This document shows positions 1 through 6,025 of a stretch of DNA of 7,218 bases, piece by piece. Numbering within the stretch: the first letter of the stretch is position 1; the number at the start of each line of letters is the position of its first letter. The DNA comes from Comamonadaceae bacterium (GTDB taxonomy: Bacteria > Pseudomonadota > Gammaproteobacteria > Burkholderiales > Burkholderiaceae_C). Location of the stretch: contig CANLWQ010000102.1 of assembly GCA_947494405.1 (NCBI GenBank), positions 1 to 7,218 on the forward strand, written 5' to 3'. The translations under genes were made by a program, and so were the position numbers. The notes under the pieces are model-generated. The model searched no databases, was not told the origin of the DNA, and saw only the letters and a program-made list of their open reading frames with translations.

Positions 1-470
1 CCCCACAGCTCGCCATTGATGAAATTGCCCACCCTACCCGCTGCCAAACCGGTGGGCACACAAGGCGCCACAAAGTCGGTGATTTGCAGCCAATGACGCT
101 GGCGTTGCCATGCAAACAAGGCCAAAGCCGCTATCACTCCCAGCATGCCGCCATGAAAACTCATGCCGCCTTGCCAGATGTAGAACACCTCTAAAGGGTG
201 CTGGCTGTAATAGCTCAGCTTATAGAACAGGCAATAGCCCAATCGCCCGCCCAAAACCACGCCCAGCACCCCGTAAGTCATCAGGTCATCTATGTCTTTT
301 TGGCCCCACTGGCCAAGAGACACCCACTGGGCATAAGGCGGGTGGGCCAAACGCTGCTTGGCGAGGAGCAAAAACAGCACAAAAGCCAGCAAATAGCTGA
401 TGCCGTACCAGTGAACAGACAAAGGCCCTACAGACAAGGCCACAGGATCGAATTGGGGATGAATCAGCAT
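1..470 (-). CDS. lgt: Prolipoprotein diacylglyceryl transferase (Lgt), N-terminal part, cut by the window edge
   Basis: Lgt is an inner-membrane enzyme that moves a diacylglyceryl group from phosphatidylglycerol to the lipobox cysteine of prolipoproteins, the first step of lipoprotein maturation. Translating the minus strand from the ATG at 470-468 gives 156 codons with no stop before the edge, a little over half of the usual 260-290 aa. The start [20 protein letters not shown], then WYG (21-23), GGRLGY (74-79), the GGMSFHGG block (101-108) and [12 protein letters not shown] (143-154) match the family. H106, R146, N149 and E154 correspond, by my alignment from memory, to E. coli H103, R143, N146 and E151. 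Several hydrophobic stretches (about 23-37, 66-83, 107-120) fit membrane segments. The Shine-Dalgarno is poor (AGAAG-like), but no other start lies upstream in frame. It is divergent from the genes to its right. Family identity is near certain; the C-terminal half is not visible. Confidence 0.96.
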   Translation of the reverse strand, partial: MLIHPQFDPVALSVGPLSVHWYGISYLLAFVLFLLLAKQRLAHPPYAQWVSLGQWGQKDIDDLMTYGVLGVVLGGRLGYCLFYKLSYYSQHPLEVFYIWQGGMSFHGGMLGVIAALALFAWQRQRHWLQITDFVAPCVPTGLAAGRVGNFINGELW

Positions 471-576
471 GGCTTCTATTGTGACTGGAGTCTGTGACCG
501 TGGCTCAACTGCAAAAAACTTAAAAAATGAATACTAAAATAACATTAAAACAACAAAAATAACTATTTAATACATT

Positions 577-698
577 TTCAGCAAATAATTTACAAAAATA
601 GTATTGCTTTCAATAAATTCATCCATTAGGATTCACTTCAGCAAATTTGTACATCTTATGTATGAGTTGCTTTTCAAAAATGTTCTTTTAAAAGGATT
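577..698. repeat. Imperfect tandem duplication, unit about 60-65 bp, upstream of the orphan gene
   Basis: Three words recur in the same order. TTCAGCAAAT is at 577-586 and 637-646 (offset 60), TTGCTTT at 604-610 and 667-673 (offset 63), and AGGATT at 628-633 and 693-698 (offset 65). The growing offset fits an old tandem duplication that has gained a few bases. The second AGGATT is part of the ribosome-binding site of the gene at 705. The sequence between the words is diverged and AT-rich, so chance similarity is not excluded. Confidence 0.4.
604..632 (+). promoter_or_regulatory. Candidate sigma-70 promoter for the orphan gene
   Basis: TTGCTT (604-609) and TAGGAT (627-632) are 17 bp apart. 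They match the -35 and -10 consensus at 3 and 4 of 6 positions. This is weak in a stretch so rich in A and T; TATGTA at 657-662 is an alternative -10 without a good -35. Confidence 0.22.
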
Positions 699-704
699 TT
701 CATC

Positions 705-1109
705 ATGGCAAATTTCAAATTTCAAAAATCGGCTCTGGCAATTTCTTCTGCTGCGGCTTTGTCACTGTTGACTGTGGCTAAGGTCGTATTGACAGACAGC
801 AATGGTCCGTCCACAGACTGTTATTTAAAAAACATGGCTGCTACCTCTCAGGGGGGTAACAGCAATACCGATAACACGGTGATCGCTTTGTCGCTCAACC
901 AAGATTTCTCCAATGAGATTTGCTTGCTGGATTTTTCAGCTTCCCGCAATAACGTCCTGACTTTTGGTGGCGCTTCTTTGTCTCCAGGATCAGATGTCAA
1001 AACCTTTTCCCAAACCATCTGGGCTGCCTTGCGTGTCAGCGGCAGCTCGCCTACCACCGAGGTAGGCGCAGTTCGATCCAAGCTCATGCTTAAGTTGGAT
1101 TACGATTAA
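705..1109 (+). CDS. Unrecognised small protein with a signal-peptide-like N-terminus (134 aa)
   Basis: I do not recognise this protein. The ATG at 705 has a good ribosome-binding site (AAAGGA, 691-696, 8 nt spacing) and no competing start. The N-terminus looks exported: lysines at 5 and 8, then a small-residue hydrophobic stretch at about 9-24 (ALAISSAAALSLLTVA). There is no clean A-X-A site, so it could be a signal peptide cut around 25-32 or an uncleaved anchor. There is no lipobox and no type IV pilin processing motif. The rest is rich in S, T, N, G and D with alternating hydrophobic residues, suggesting a small beta-rich extracytoplasmic domain ending in SKLMLKLDYD. Two cysteines, C39 and C73, could form a disulfide. 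It stands alone, between the lgt start and the ilvD leader, behind a very AT-rich promoter region. A surface or secreted structural protein is only a guess. The reading frame itself is convincing. Confidence 0.68.
   Translation: MANFKFQKSALAISSAAALSLLTVAKVVLTDSNGPSTDCYLKNMAATSQGGNSNTDNTVIALSLNQDFSNEICLLDFSASRNNVLTFGGASLSPGSDVKTFSQTIWAALRVSGSSPTTEVGAVRSKLMLKLDYD
1048..1068. repeat. GC-rich inverted repeat inside the 3' end of the orphan gene
   Basis: CGCCTACC (1048-1055) and GGTAGGCG (1061-1068) are perfect 8-bp complements around the 5-nt loop ACCGA. The repeat lies about 40 nt before the stop codon and is not followed by a T-tract, so it is not a standard intrinsic terminator. It could protect the mRNA 3' end or be incidental. 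Confidence 0.4.
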
Positions 1110-1122
1110 TGTGAATATGTGC

Positions 1123-1158
1123 CTCGGCTAAACTAGTCTGATCTCTAGTTTTAGCGAG
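1123..1158 (+). promoter_or_regulatory. Bulged hairpin in the ilvD leader, covering the likely ribosome-binding site
   Basis: GCTAAACTAG (1127-1136) pairs with CTAGTTTTAGC (1145-1155) over 10 bp with one bulged T and an 8-nt loop. With G1126 bulged, three more pairs form between CTC (1123-1125) and GAG (1156-1158). That GAG, 5 nt before the ATG at 1164, is the only Shine-Dalgarno-like sequence for ilvD, so the folded RNA would hide it. No T-tract follows, which argues against a terminator for the gene upstream. As DNA, ACTAG-N8-CTAGT could equally be a dimeric regulator's operator. TAAACT (1129-1134), inside the left arm, is also a passable -10 box. Confidence 0.42.
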
Positions 1159-1163
1159 TTGCC

Positions 1164-2858
1164 ATGTCCAGTTCCCCCATCAAAATCAACCGTCGCTCGG
1201 CCCACATCACCGAGGGCAAATCCCGCGCTCCCAACCGATCCATGTATTACGCCATGGGCTACCAAGAGGGCGATTTTGGCAAGCCCATGGTGGGCGTGGC
1301 CAATGGACACTCCACCATCACACCTTGCAACAGTGGTTTGCAAAAATTGGCTGATGCGGCAGTGGCGGGAATAGAAGAAGCCGGTGGCAATGCGCAGATT
1401 TTTGGCACACCCACCATCTCAGATGGCATGAGCATGGGCACCGAAGGCATGAAATATTCGCTCACCAGCCGCGAAGTGATTTCCGACTGCATAGAAACCT
1501 GTGTGGGCGGGCAGTGGATGGACGGTGTGTTGGTCGTGGGGGGTTGCGACAAAAACATGCCCGGCGGCATGATGGGCATGTTGCGTGCCAATGTGCCGGC
1601 TATTTATGTTTACGGCGGCACCATACTGCCAGGCCGCTTCAATGGCAAAGACTTGAACATCGTGAGCGTGTTCGAGGCGGTGGGCGAAAACGCCGCGGGC
1701 AAACTCAGCGACGCGGATTTGCGTGAAATTGAAATGCGCGCCATCCCCGGTACAGGTTCATGTGGTGGCATGTACACCGCCAACACCATGTCTTCGTCCT
1801 TTGAAGCGCTGGGTATGTCACTGCCCTACTCTTCCACCATGGCCAACCCGCACGACGAGACGCAAAACTCGGCCAAGCAAGCCGCCAAGGTATTGATTGA
1901 AGCGATTAAAAAAGACTTGAAACCGCGTGACATCGTCACCAAAAAGGCGATTGAAAACGCGGTAGCCGTCATCATGGCCACCGGCGGCTCCACCAATGCG
2001 GTGCTGCACTTTTTAGCGATTGCCCATACCGCTGATGTTGACTGGACCATCGATGACTTTGAGCGCATGCGCCGCAAAATCCCGGTTATTTGTGATTTAA
2101 AACCCAGCGGCAAATACTTGGCTGTCGACCTGCACAAAGCCGGTGGCATTCCGCAAGTGATGAAAGTTTTGCTCAAAGCCGGCTTGCTGCATGGCGACTG
2201 CATGACCATCACGGGCAAAACCGTGGCGGAAAACTTGGCCGACGTGCCAGACGCCCCCCGCGCCGACCAAGACGTGATACGCCCCATCGACAAGCCCATG
2301 TACGCCCAAGGCCATTTAGCTATTTTGAAGGGCAATCTGTCGCCCGAGGGTTGCGTGGCCAAAATCACTGGCTTGAAAAATCCTGTCATCACCGGACCAG
2401 CGCGGGTGTTTGACGACGAGCAGTCGGCCCTCAAAGCAGTGTTGGACGGCAAAATCAAAGCTGGCGATGTGATGGTGTTGCGCTACCTCGGCCCCAAAGG
2501 GGGTCCTGGCATGCCCGAAATGTTGGCGCCCACCAGCGCCCTGATTGGCGCGGGCTTGGGCGAGAGCGTGGGCCTCATCACCGATGGCCGTTTTTCGGGT
2601 GGTACTTGGGGCATGGTGGTTGGCCATGTGGCACCCGAGGCTGCGGTTGGCGGCACGATTGCGCTGATTCACGAGGGTGACAGCATCACCATCGATGCTC
2701 ACCAATTGGTCTTGCAACTGAATGTGTCAGACGCCGAAATTGCCCAACGCCGTGCCGTTTGGCAGCCGCCCACACCGCGCTACACCCGAGGCGTACAGGC
2801 CAAATTTGCCCACAACGCATCTAGCGCCAGCAAGGGCGCAGTGCTTGATTTGTTCTAA
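1164..2858 (+). CDS. ilvD: Dihydroxy-acid dehydratase (IlvD), [2Fe-2S]-type
   Basis: IlvD removes water from 2,3-dihydroxy-isovalerate and 2,3-dihydroxy-3-methylvalerate to give the 2-keto acids for valine, leucine and isoleucine; the valine keto acid also feeds pantothenate. The protein is 564 aa, complete, cytoplasmic, and of the shorter class rather than the roughly 616-aa E. coli [4Fe-4S] form. Three cysteines expected to hold the cluster are present: C55 (TPCN), C128 ([10 protein letters not shown], signature 1) and C200 ([10 protein letters not shown]). D87, D129 and K130 fit the Mg2+ site, K130 being the lysine that is carbamylated in relatives. S478 in RFSGGTWG (signature 2) is the proposed catalytic base. 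The N-terminal block with [20 protein letters not shown] is typical of this class and supports the chosen start, though the ribosome-binding site is weak (GAG, 1156-1158) and lies in a hairpin. A cytochrome c gene follows after 11 nt. Family identity is very secure; cluster type is inferred from the class. Confidence 0.98.
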   Translation: MSSSPIKINRRSAHITEGKSRAPNRSMYYAMGYQEGDFGKPMVGVANGHSTITPCNSGLQKLADAAVAGIEEAGGNAQIFGTPTISDGMSMGTEGMKYSLTSREVISDCIETCVGGQWMDGVLVVGGCDKNMPGGMMGMLRANVPAIYVYGGTILPGRFNGKDLNIVSVFEAVGENAAGKLSDADLREIEMRAIPGTGSCGGMYTANTMSSSFEALGMSLPYSSTMANPHDETQNSAKQAAKVLIEAIKKDLKPRDIVTKKAIENAVAVIMATGGSTNAVLHFLAIAHTADVDWTIDDFERMRRKIPVICDLKPSGKYLAVDLHKAGGIPQVMKVLLKAGLLHGDCMTITGKTVAENLADVPDAPRADQDVIRPIDKPMYAQGHLAILKGNLSPEGCVAKITGLKNPVITGPARVFDDEQSALKAVLDGKIKAGDVMVLRYLGPKGGPGMPEMLAPTSALIGAGLGESVGLITDGRFSGGTWGMVVGHVAPEAAVGGTIALIHEGDSITIDAHQLVLQLNVSDAEIAQRRAVWQPPTPRYTRGVQAKFAHNASSASKGAVLDLF

Positions 2859-2869
2859 AAGGCAATACT

Positions 2870-3175
2870 ATGAAACGTGTGATAGCGGCGGTCTGGCTTA
2901 GTGCTTGCTTGGTCGCCCCGGCCTTTGCCAGCAAAGAACTGGCACAAAGCAAAAATTGCTTGGGCTGCCACGCGGTAGACAAAAAAATGGTCGGGCCTGC
3001 TTTGAAAGATGTAGCCACCAAATATGCTGGCGACAAAGCAGCACCGGCCATGCTTGCCGCCAAGATCATGGCTGGCGGCAGCGGTGTGTGGGGGGCTATT
3101 CCCATGCCCGCCAACCCACAGGTGAAAGACGCCGACGCTAAAAAGCTGGCGGACTGGATTTTGGGTTTGAAATAA
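2870..3175 (+). CDS. Small periplasmic c-type cytochrome (c551/c552 class)
   Basis: This is a monohaem class I cytochrome c, an electron shuttle in the periplasm. Residues 1-20 form a clear signal peptide ending in AFA, giving a mature protein of about 81 aa that starts SKELAQSKN. C30-L-G-C33-H34 is the haem-binding motif, and H34 is the proximal ligand. M79 in IPMPANP is the expected distal ligand. The C-terminal helix ends LADWILGL, as in c551/c552 proteins. AAAAGG (2857-2862), overlapping the ilvD stop, is a good ribosome-binding site 7 nt before the ATG. The 11-nt gap to ilvD implies a shared transcript, although no biochemical link between the two products is known to me. The partner (a terminal oxidase, peroxidase or nitrite reductase) cannot be told from this window. 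The stop codon overlaps the first bases of a large palindrome that probably ends the transcript. Confidence 0.95.
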   Translation: MKRVIAAVWLSACLVAPAFASKELAQSKNCLGCHAVDKKMVGPALKDVATKYAGDKAAPAMLAAKIMAGGSGVWGAIPMPANPQVKDADAKKLADWILGLK

Positions 3176-3236
3176 TTAATCGGGGTCAGATCCCAATTAA
3201 TTAGTTGAATTAATTGGGATCTGACCCCGATTAATT
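3174..3236. terminator. 63-bp nested palindrome between convergent genes; likely bidirectional terminator, possibly REP/BIME-like
   Basis: Two perfect 29-bp arms (3174-3202 and 3208-3236) flank the 5-nt loop AGTTG. Each arm is also a near-palindrome: in the left arm AATTAATCGGG, 7-nt centre GTCAGAT, then CCCAATTAATT, with one mismatch in 11 pairs. The element can therefore fold as one long hairpin or as two adjacent small ones. It starts within the cytochrome stop codon and lies 13 nt past the acs stop on the other strand, exactly where both transcripts should end. Flanks are T-rich on both readings (TTTCCGTTTATTT on plus; TTATTTC on minus), although neither is a classic T-tract. From memory, GGGGTCAGA-type words occur in repeats near REP-associated tyrosine transposase genes, but no transposase is visible here. 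The palindrome is certain; terminator function is likely; mobile origin is a hypothesis. Confidence 0.8.
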
Positions 3237-3249
3237 TCCGTTTATTTGA

Positions 3250-5220
3250 TTAATGGTTGTCGGCCAACTGATCCAAGATGGCGGGATTTTCCAGAGTAGA
3301 AATATCTTGCGTGATGGCCTCGCCCTTGGCAACCGAGCGCAGCAAGCGGCGCATGATCTTGCCAGAGCGGGTTTTAGGCAGGTTGTCGCCAAAGCGTATA
3401 TCGCGGGGTTTGGCGATAGGGCCGATTTCTTTGCCCACATGGTCGCGCAAAATTTTGGCAATCTGCTTGGCTTCTTCCCCTGTAGGACGCGCGCGCTTTA
3501 ACACCACAAAGGCGCAAATCGCCTCGCCGGTGGTGTCGTCGGGGCGGCCCACTACCGCGGCTTCAGCCACCAGTTCGGTGCAACTCACCAAAGCAGACTC
3601 AATCTCCATGGTGCCCATGCGGTGGCCTGACACATTCAGCACGTCATCGATACGCCCGGTGATGGTGAAGTAACCTGTCTGGGCGTCGCGTATCGCGCCG
3701 TCACCCGCCAAGTAATACTTGCCTTGGAAATCTTCAGGGTAATAGCTTTTCTGGTAACGCTCGGGGTCACCCCAAATCGTTCGAATCATGGAGGGCCACG
3801 GCTTTTTCACCACCAATATGCCGGCTTGTCCGTTGGGCACGTCTTTACCCGTCTCATCCACGATGGCGGCTTGTATGCCGGGAAAAGGCAAGGTGCAGGA
3901 GCCCGGCACCATGGGGGTGGCACCTGGCAGCGGGGTGATCATGTGACCTCCGGTTTCGGTCTGCCAAAAAGTATCGACGATGGGGCAACGCGCACCGCCC
4001 ACATGCTGGTAATACCACTCCCACGCGGCGGGGTTGATGGGCTCACCCACCGAACCCAGCAAGCGCAGGCTACTTAAGTCGTAACGGTCGGGGTGAACCG
4101 CCGCCGTGCCTTCAGCGGCCTTGATCAGCGAGCGAATCGCGGTAGGTGCGGTGTAAAAAATACTCACCTTATGGTCTTGGATCATTTTCCAAAAACGTCC
4201 GGCATCCGGGAATGTGGGCACGCCCTCGAACACGATTTGCGTGCCACCCAAGGCCAAAGGGCCATAGCTGATGTAGGTGTGGCCTGTCACCCAACCGATG
4301 TCGGCGGTACACCAAAACACATCATGGGGTTTTAAGTCGAAGGTCCATTCGGTGGTGAGCGCGGCGTGCATCAGGTAGCCACCGGTGCTGTGCTGCACGC
4401 CCTTAGGCTTGCCAGTGGAACCCGAGGTGTAGAGCAAAAAAAGCGGATGCTCTGCGCCCACCCACTCGGGCTCGCAGGTGGTGGCTTGACCGTCGGCAAC
4501 CTCGGTCATCCAAAGATCGCGGCCCGCTTGCATGGCCACTTCAGCGCCAGACCGCTTGACCACCAACACATGCTCGATGCTGTCGCAGCCGCCCAAAGTG
4601 AGCGCTTCATCGACGATAGATTTCAGAGGGAGCTGCTTGCCGCCACGCACCTGATGATCGGCGGTGATGATCATTTTGGCGCCGGTGTCTTCAATGCGGT
4701 CGCGCAAGCTTTGCGCCGAGAAACCACCAAACACCACAGAATGGGTGGCACCTATGCGCGCACAGGCCTGCATGGCAGCCACGCCCTCGATGGACATGGA
4801 AATATAAATAATGACGCGGTCGCCTTTTTGAATGCCCAAGTGTTTCATGGCGTTGGCGATTTGGCAGGTACGCGATAGCAGTTGCGCATAGGTAGCGCGA
4901 CTGACTTCGCCGCCATCGGCTTCAAAAATAATGGCGGTCTTGTCTCCCAAGCCTTGCTCCACATGGCGGTCTAAGCAGTTGTAGGAGGCATTCAGGGTGC
5001 CGTCTTCAAACCAACTGAAAAACGGCGCACGGCTGTCGTTCAAGGTTTGGCTAAAAGGCTTTTTCCAGCTCAGCAAGCGATTGGCTTGGGTAGCCCAAAA
5101 GCCGGCGTAATCATCCTCGGCGTGTTTGCACAGCGCATGGTAAGCGTCCATGCCGGCCACATTGGCCTGCTCCACAAAGCTGGCGGGAGGATGGTGAATG
5201 ATGTGGTCGAACTGGCTCAT
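3250..5220 (-). CDS. acs: Acetyl-CoA synthetase (AMP-forming)
   Basis: Acs activates acetate with ATP to acetyl-AMP and then to acetyl-CoA, a high-affinity route for scavenging acetate. The protein is 656 aa, full length for the family. The N-terminal domain carries the ATP-binding loop [11 protein letters not shown] (264-274). The acetate pocket residues are all present by alignment from memory with Salmonella Acs (V310, T311, V386, W414): V311 and T312 in IGWVTGH, V391 in GSVGEP, and W419 in [11 protein letters not shown]507 (AGDGA) and R523 (TGRIDD) belong to the nucleotide site and hinge. K621 in [11 protein letters not shown] is the catalytic lysine that Pat-type acetylases switch off in other bacteria, so the same control is plausible here. 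AGGAGA (5226-5231 on the minus strand) is a strong ribosome-binding site 5 nt before the ATG. The gene is divergent from the yqhA-like gene and converges with the cytochrome gene at the palindrome. No truncation or missing residue is seen. Confidence 0.98.
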   Translation of the reverse strand: MSQFDHIIHHPPASFVEQANVAGMDAYHALCKHAEDDYAGFWATQANRLLSWKKPFSQTLNDSRAPFFSWFEDGTLNASYNCLDRHVEQGLGDKTAIIFEADGGEVSRATYAQLLSRTCQIANAMKHLGIQKGDRVIIYISMSIEGVAAMQACARIGATHSVVFGGFSAQSLRDRIEDTGAKMIITADHQVRGGKQLPLKSIVDEALTLGGCDSIEHVLVVKRSGAEVAMQAGRDLWMTEVADGQATTCEPEWVGAEHPLFLLYTSGSTGKPKGVQHSTGGYLMHAALTTEWTFDLKPHDVFWCTADIGWVTGHTYISYGPLALGGTQIVFEGVPTFPDAGRFWKMIQDHKVSIFYTAPTAIRSLIKAAEGTAAVHPDRYDLSSLRLLGSVGEPINPAAWEWYYQHVGGARCPIVDTFWQTETGGHMITPLPGATPMVPGSCTLPFPGIQAAIVDETGKDVPNGQAGILVVKKPWPSMIRTIWGDPERYQKSYYPEDFQGKYYLAGDGAIRDAQTGYFTITGRIDDVLNVSGHRMGTMEIESALVSCTELVAEAAVVGRPDDTTGEAICAFVVLKRARPTGEEAKQIAKILRDHVGKEIGPIAKPRDIRFGDNLPKTRSGKIMRRLLRSVAKGEAITQDISTLENPAILDQLADNH

Positions 5221-5396
5221 GCTTGTCTCCTGAAGTGGATGGCCGATCTAGCGGCTCTGGGCTGGTATTTCACCTCACTTTCGCGGCAGGCTCTTACAAG
5301 GCACTGACTGGCTTGAAACTTACTGCGCACCAGCGTCTTTGGCATTGCCTAGAATCCCCACAGCGGCTTAACCCCTCACTCGCCAGGAAAACCAAG
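5221..5396. promoter_or_regulatory. Divergent promoter region of acs and the yqhA-like gene
   Basis: These 176 bp separate two genes read outward. AGGAGA (5226-5231, minus) serves acs and AGGAAA (5385-5390, plus) serves the yqhA-like gene. TAGAAT (5350-5355) is a good plus-strand -10 box, but I see no matching -35 at the right distance, so an activator may be needed. For acs I cannot pick a convincing promoter. The reading frame of the yqhA-like gene stays open back to 5223, but that extension looks non-coding. Confidence 0.45.
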
Positions 5397-6008
5397 ATGC
5401 AAGCACCTCACTCCAAGCCCCCTAACAAACTGTCTCGGTTTATTTTCGCCAGTCGCTGGCTGCAACTGCCACTTTACTTGGGGCTGATTGCTGCCCAAGG
5501 CGTCTATGTTTACCATTTTTGGGTGGAGTTGGTGCATTTGCTCGAAGCGGTGTTTGGCAGCCAAACCGCCTTGCAGGCTTTGGTGACCAGCATTGGCTAC
5601 AAAACAGATGGCGTGCCCACCAAGCTCACCGAGGCCATCATCATGCTGGTCATCTTGGGGCTGATTGATGTGGTGATGATCTCCAACTTGCTGATCATGG
5701 TGATTGTTGGCGGCTATGAAACCTTTGTCTCGCGCATGTATCTTGAACAACACCCCGACCAACCCGAGTGGTTAAGCCATGTCAATGCCTCGGTGCTGAA
5801 AGTGAAATTGGCCATGGCCATCATTGGTATCTCGTCCATCCACTTACTCAAAACATTTATCAACGCCGCCAACTACGATGAAAAAGTACTGATTTGGCAA
5901 ACCATTATTCACATCGCGTTTTTACTCAGCGCCATAGCGATTGCCTACACCGACAAATTGCTGAACCAAACCCGCGTGATCGGCAACGAGGCCGACGCAC
6001 ACCACTGA
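5397..6008 (+). CDS. yqhA: YqhA/UPF0114-family inner-membrane protein of unknown function
   Basis: The 203-aa protein belongs to the UPF0114 (YqhA, TIGR00645) family, whose function is not known to me. Family hallmarks are ASRWL near the N-terminus (18-22), the block [16 protein letters not shown] (98-113), [15 protein letters not shown] (125-139) and [10 protein letters not shown] (145-154). Four membrane segments are expected at about 22-44, 78-107, 136-153 and 167-186. Compared with the 164-aa E. coli protein it is longer, with an extra stretch of about 20 residues around 54-77 between the first two segments. I start it at 5397, behind AGGAAA (5385-5390, 6 nt spacing). The frame is open back to an ATG at 5223, but that 58-residue extension is not like the family and would fill the acs promoter region. 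A fumarase gene follows after 17 nt, so the two are probably co-transcribed. The conserved membrane charges and GGYE motif suggest a channel- or transporter-like role, but this is speculation. Confidence 0.92.
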   Translation: MQAPHSKPPNKLSRFIFASRWLQLPLYLGLIAAQGVYVYHFWVELVHLLEAVFGSQTALQALVTSIGYKTDGVPTKLTEAIIMLVILGLIDVVMISNLLIMVIVGGYETFVSRMYLEQHPDQPEWLSHVNASVLKVKLAMAIIGISSIHLLKTFINAANYDEKVLIWQTIIHIAFLLSAIAIAYTDKLLNQTRVIGNEADAHH

Positions 6009-6025
6009 ACTCTCGCCGTATACCC

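Larger units (their letters stand above)
471..704. promoter_or_regulatory. AT-rich divergent intergenic region between lgt and the orphan gene
   Basis: This 234-bp gap must hold the promoters of lgt (leftward) and of the orphan gene (rightward). From about 515 to 700 it is strikingly AT-rich: by direct count, positions 541-600 have only 9 G or C out of 60, against GC-rich coding DNA on both sides. I find no open reading frame of note, no RNA gene and no strong terminator in it. It contains an imperfect duplication (577-698) and a candidate promoter (604-632), listed separately. A good ribosome-binding site, AAAGGA at 691-696, lies 8 nt before the orphan ATG. High AT content is typical of promoters silenced by nucleoid proteins and of recently gained DNA, but neither can be shown here. 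Confidence 0.6.

Noticed and set aside
110..497. Two plus-strand open frames of 96 and 99 codons
   Set aside because: They are antisense to lgt, whose minus-strand translation matches the family along its whole visible length; the frames show no recognisable protein.
705..830. Type IV pilin or lipoprotein reading of the orphan protein's N-terminus
   Set aside because: There is no G-F/M-T/S-x-x-E prepilin site and no L-x-x-C lipobox; the first cysteine is at residue 39, beyond the hydrophobic stretch.
1123..1158. Intrinsic terminator for the orphan gene
   Set aside because: The right arm is followed by GAGTTGCC and then the ilvD ATG, with no run of T's.
1826..2458. Long minus-strand open frame (210 codons) inside ilvD
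   Set aside because: It is a shadow of ilvD codon structure; ilvD is complete and unambiguous here.
3174..3236. CRISPR repeat or att site reading of the palindrome
   Set aside because: There is only one copy with no spacer array, and no integrase, tRNA or Cas gene nearby.
4366..4878. Plus-strand open frame of 170 codons inside acs
   Set aside because: Antisense to a conserved part of acs, with no family features or ribosome-binding site of note.
5223..5396. N-terminal extension of the yqhA-like gene from an upstream ATG at 5223
   Set aside because: The 58 extra residues do not resemble the family and would overlap the acs leader and promoter region; the ATG at 5397 has a proper ribosome-binding site and fits the family start.
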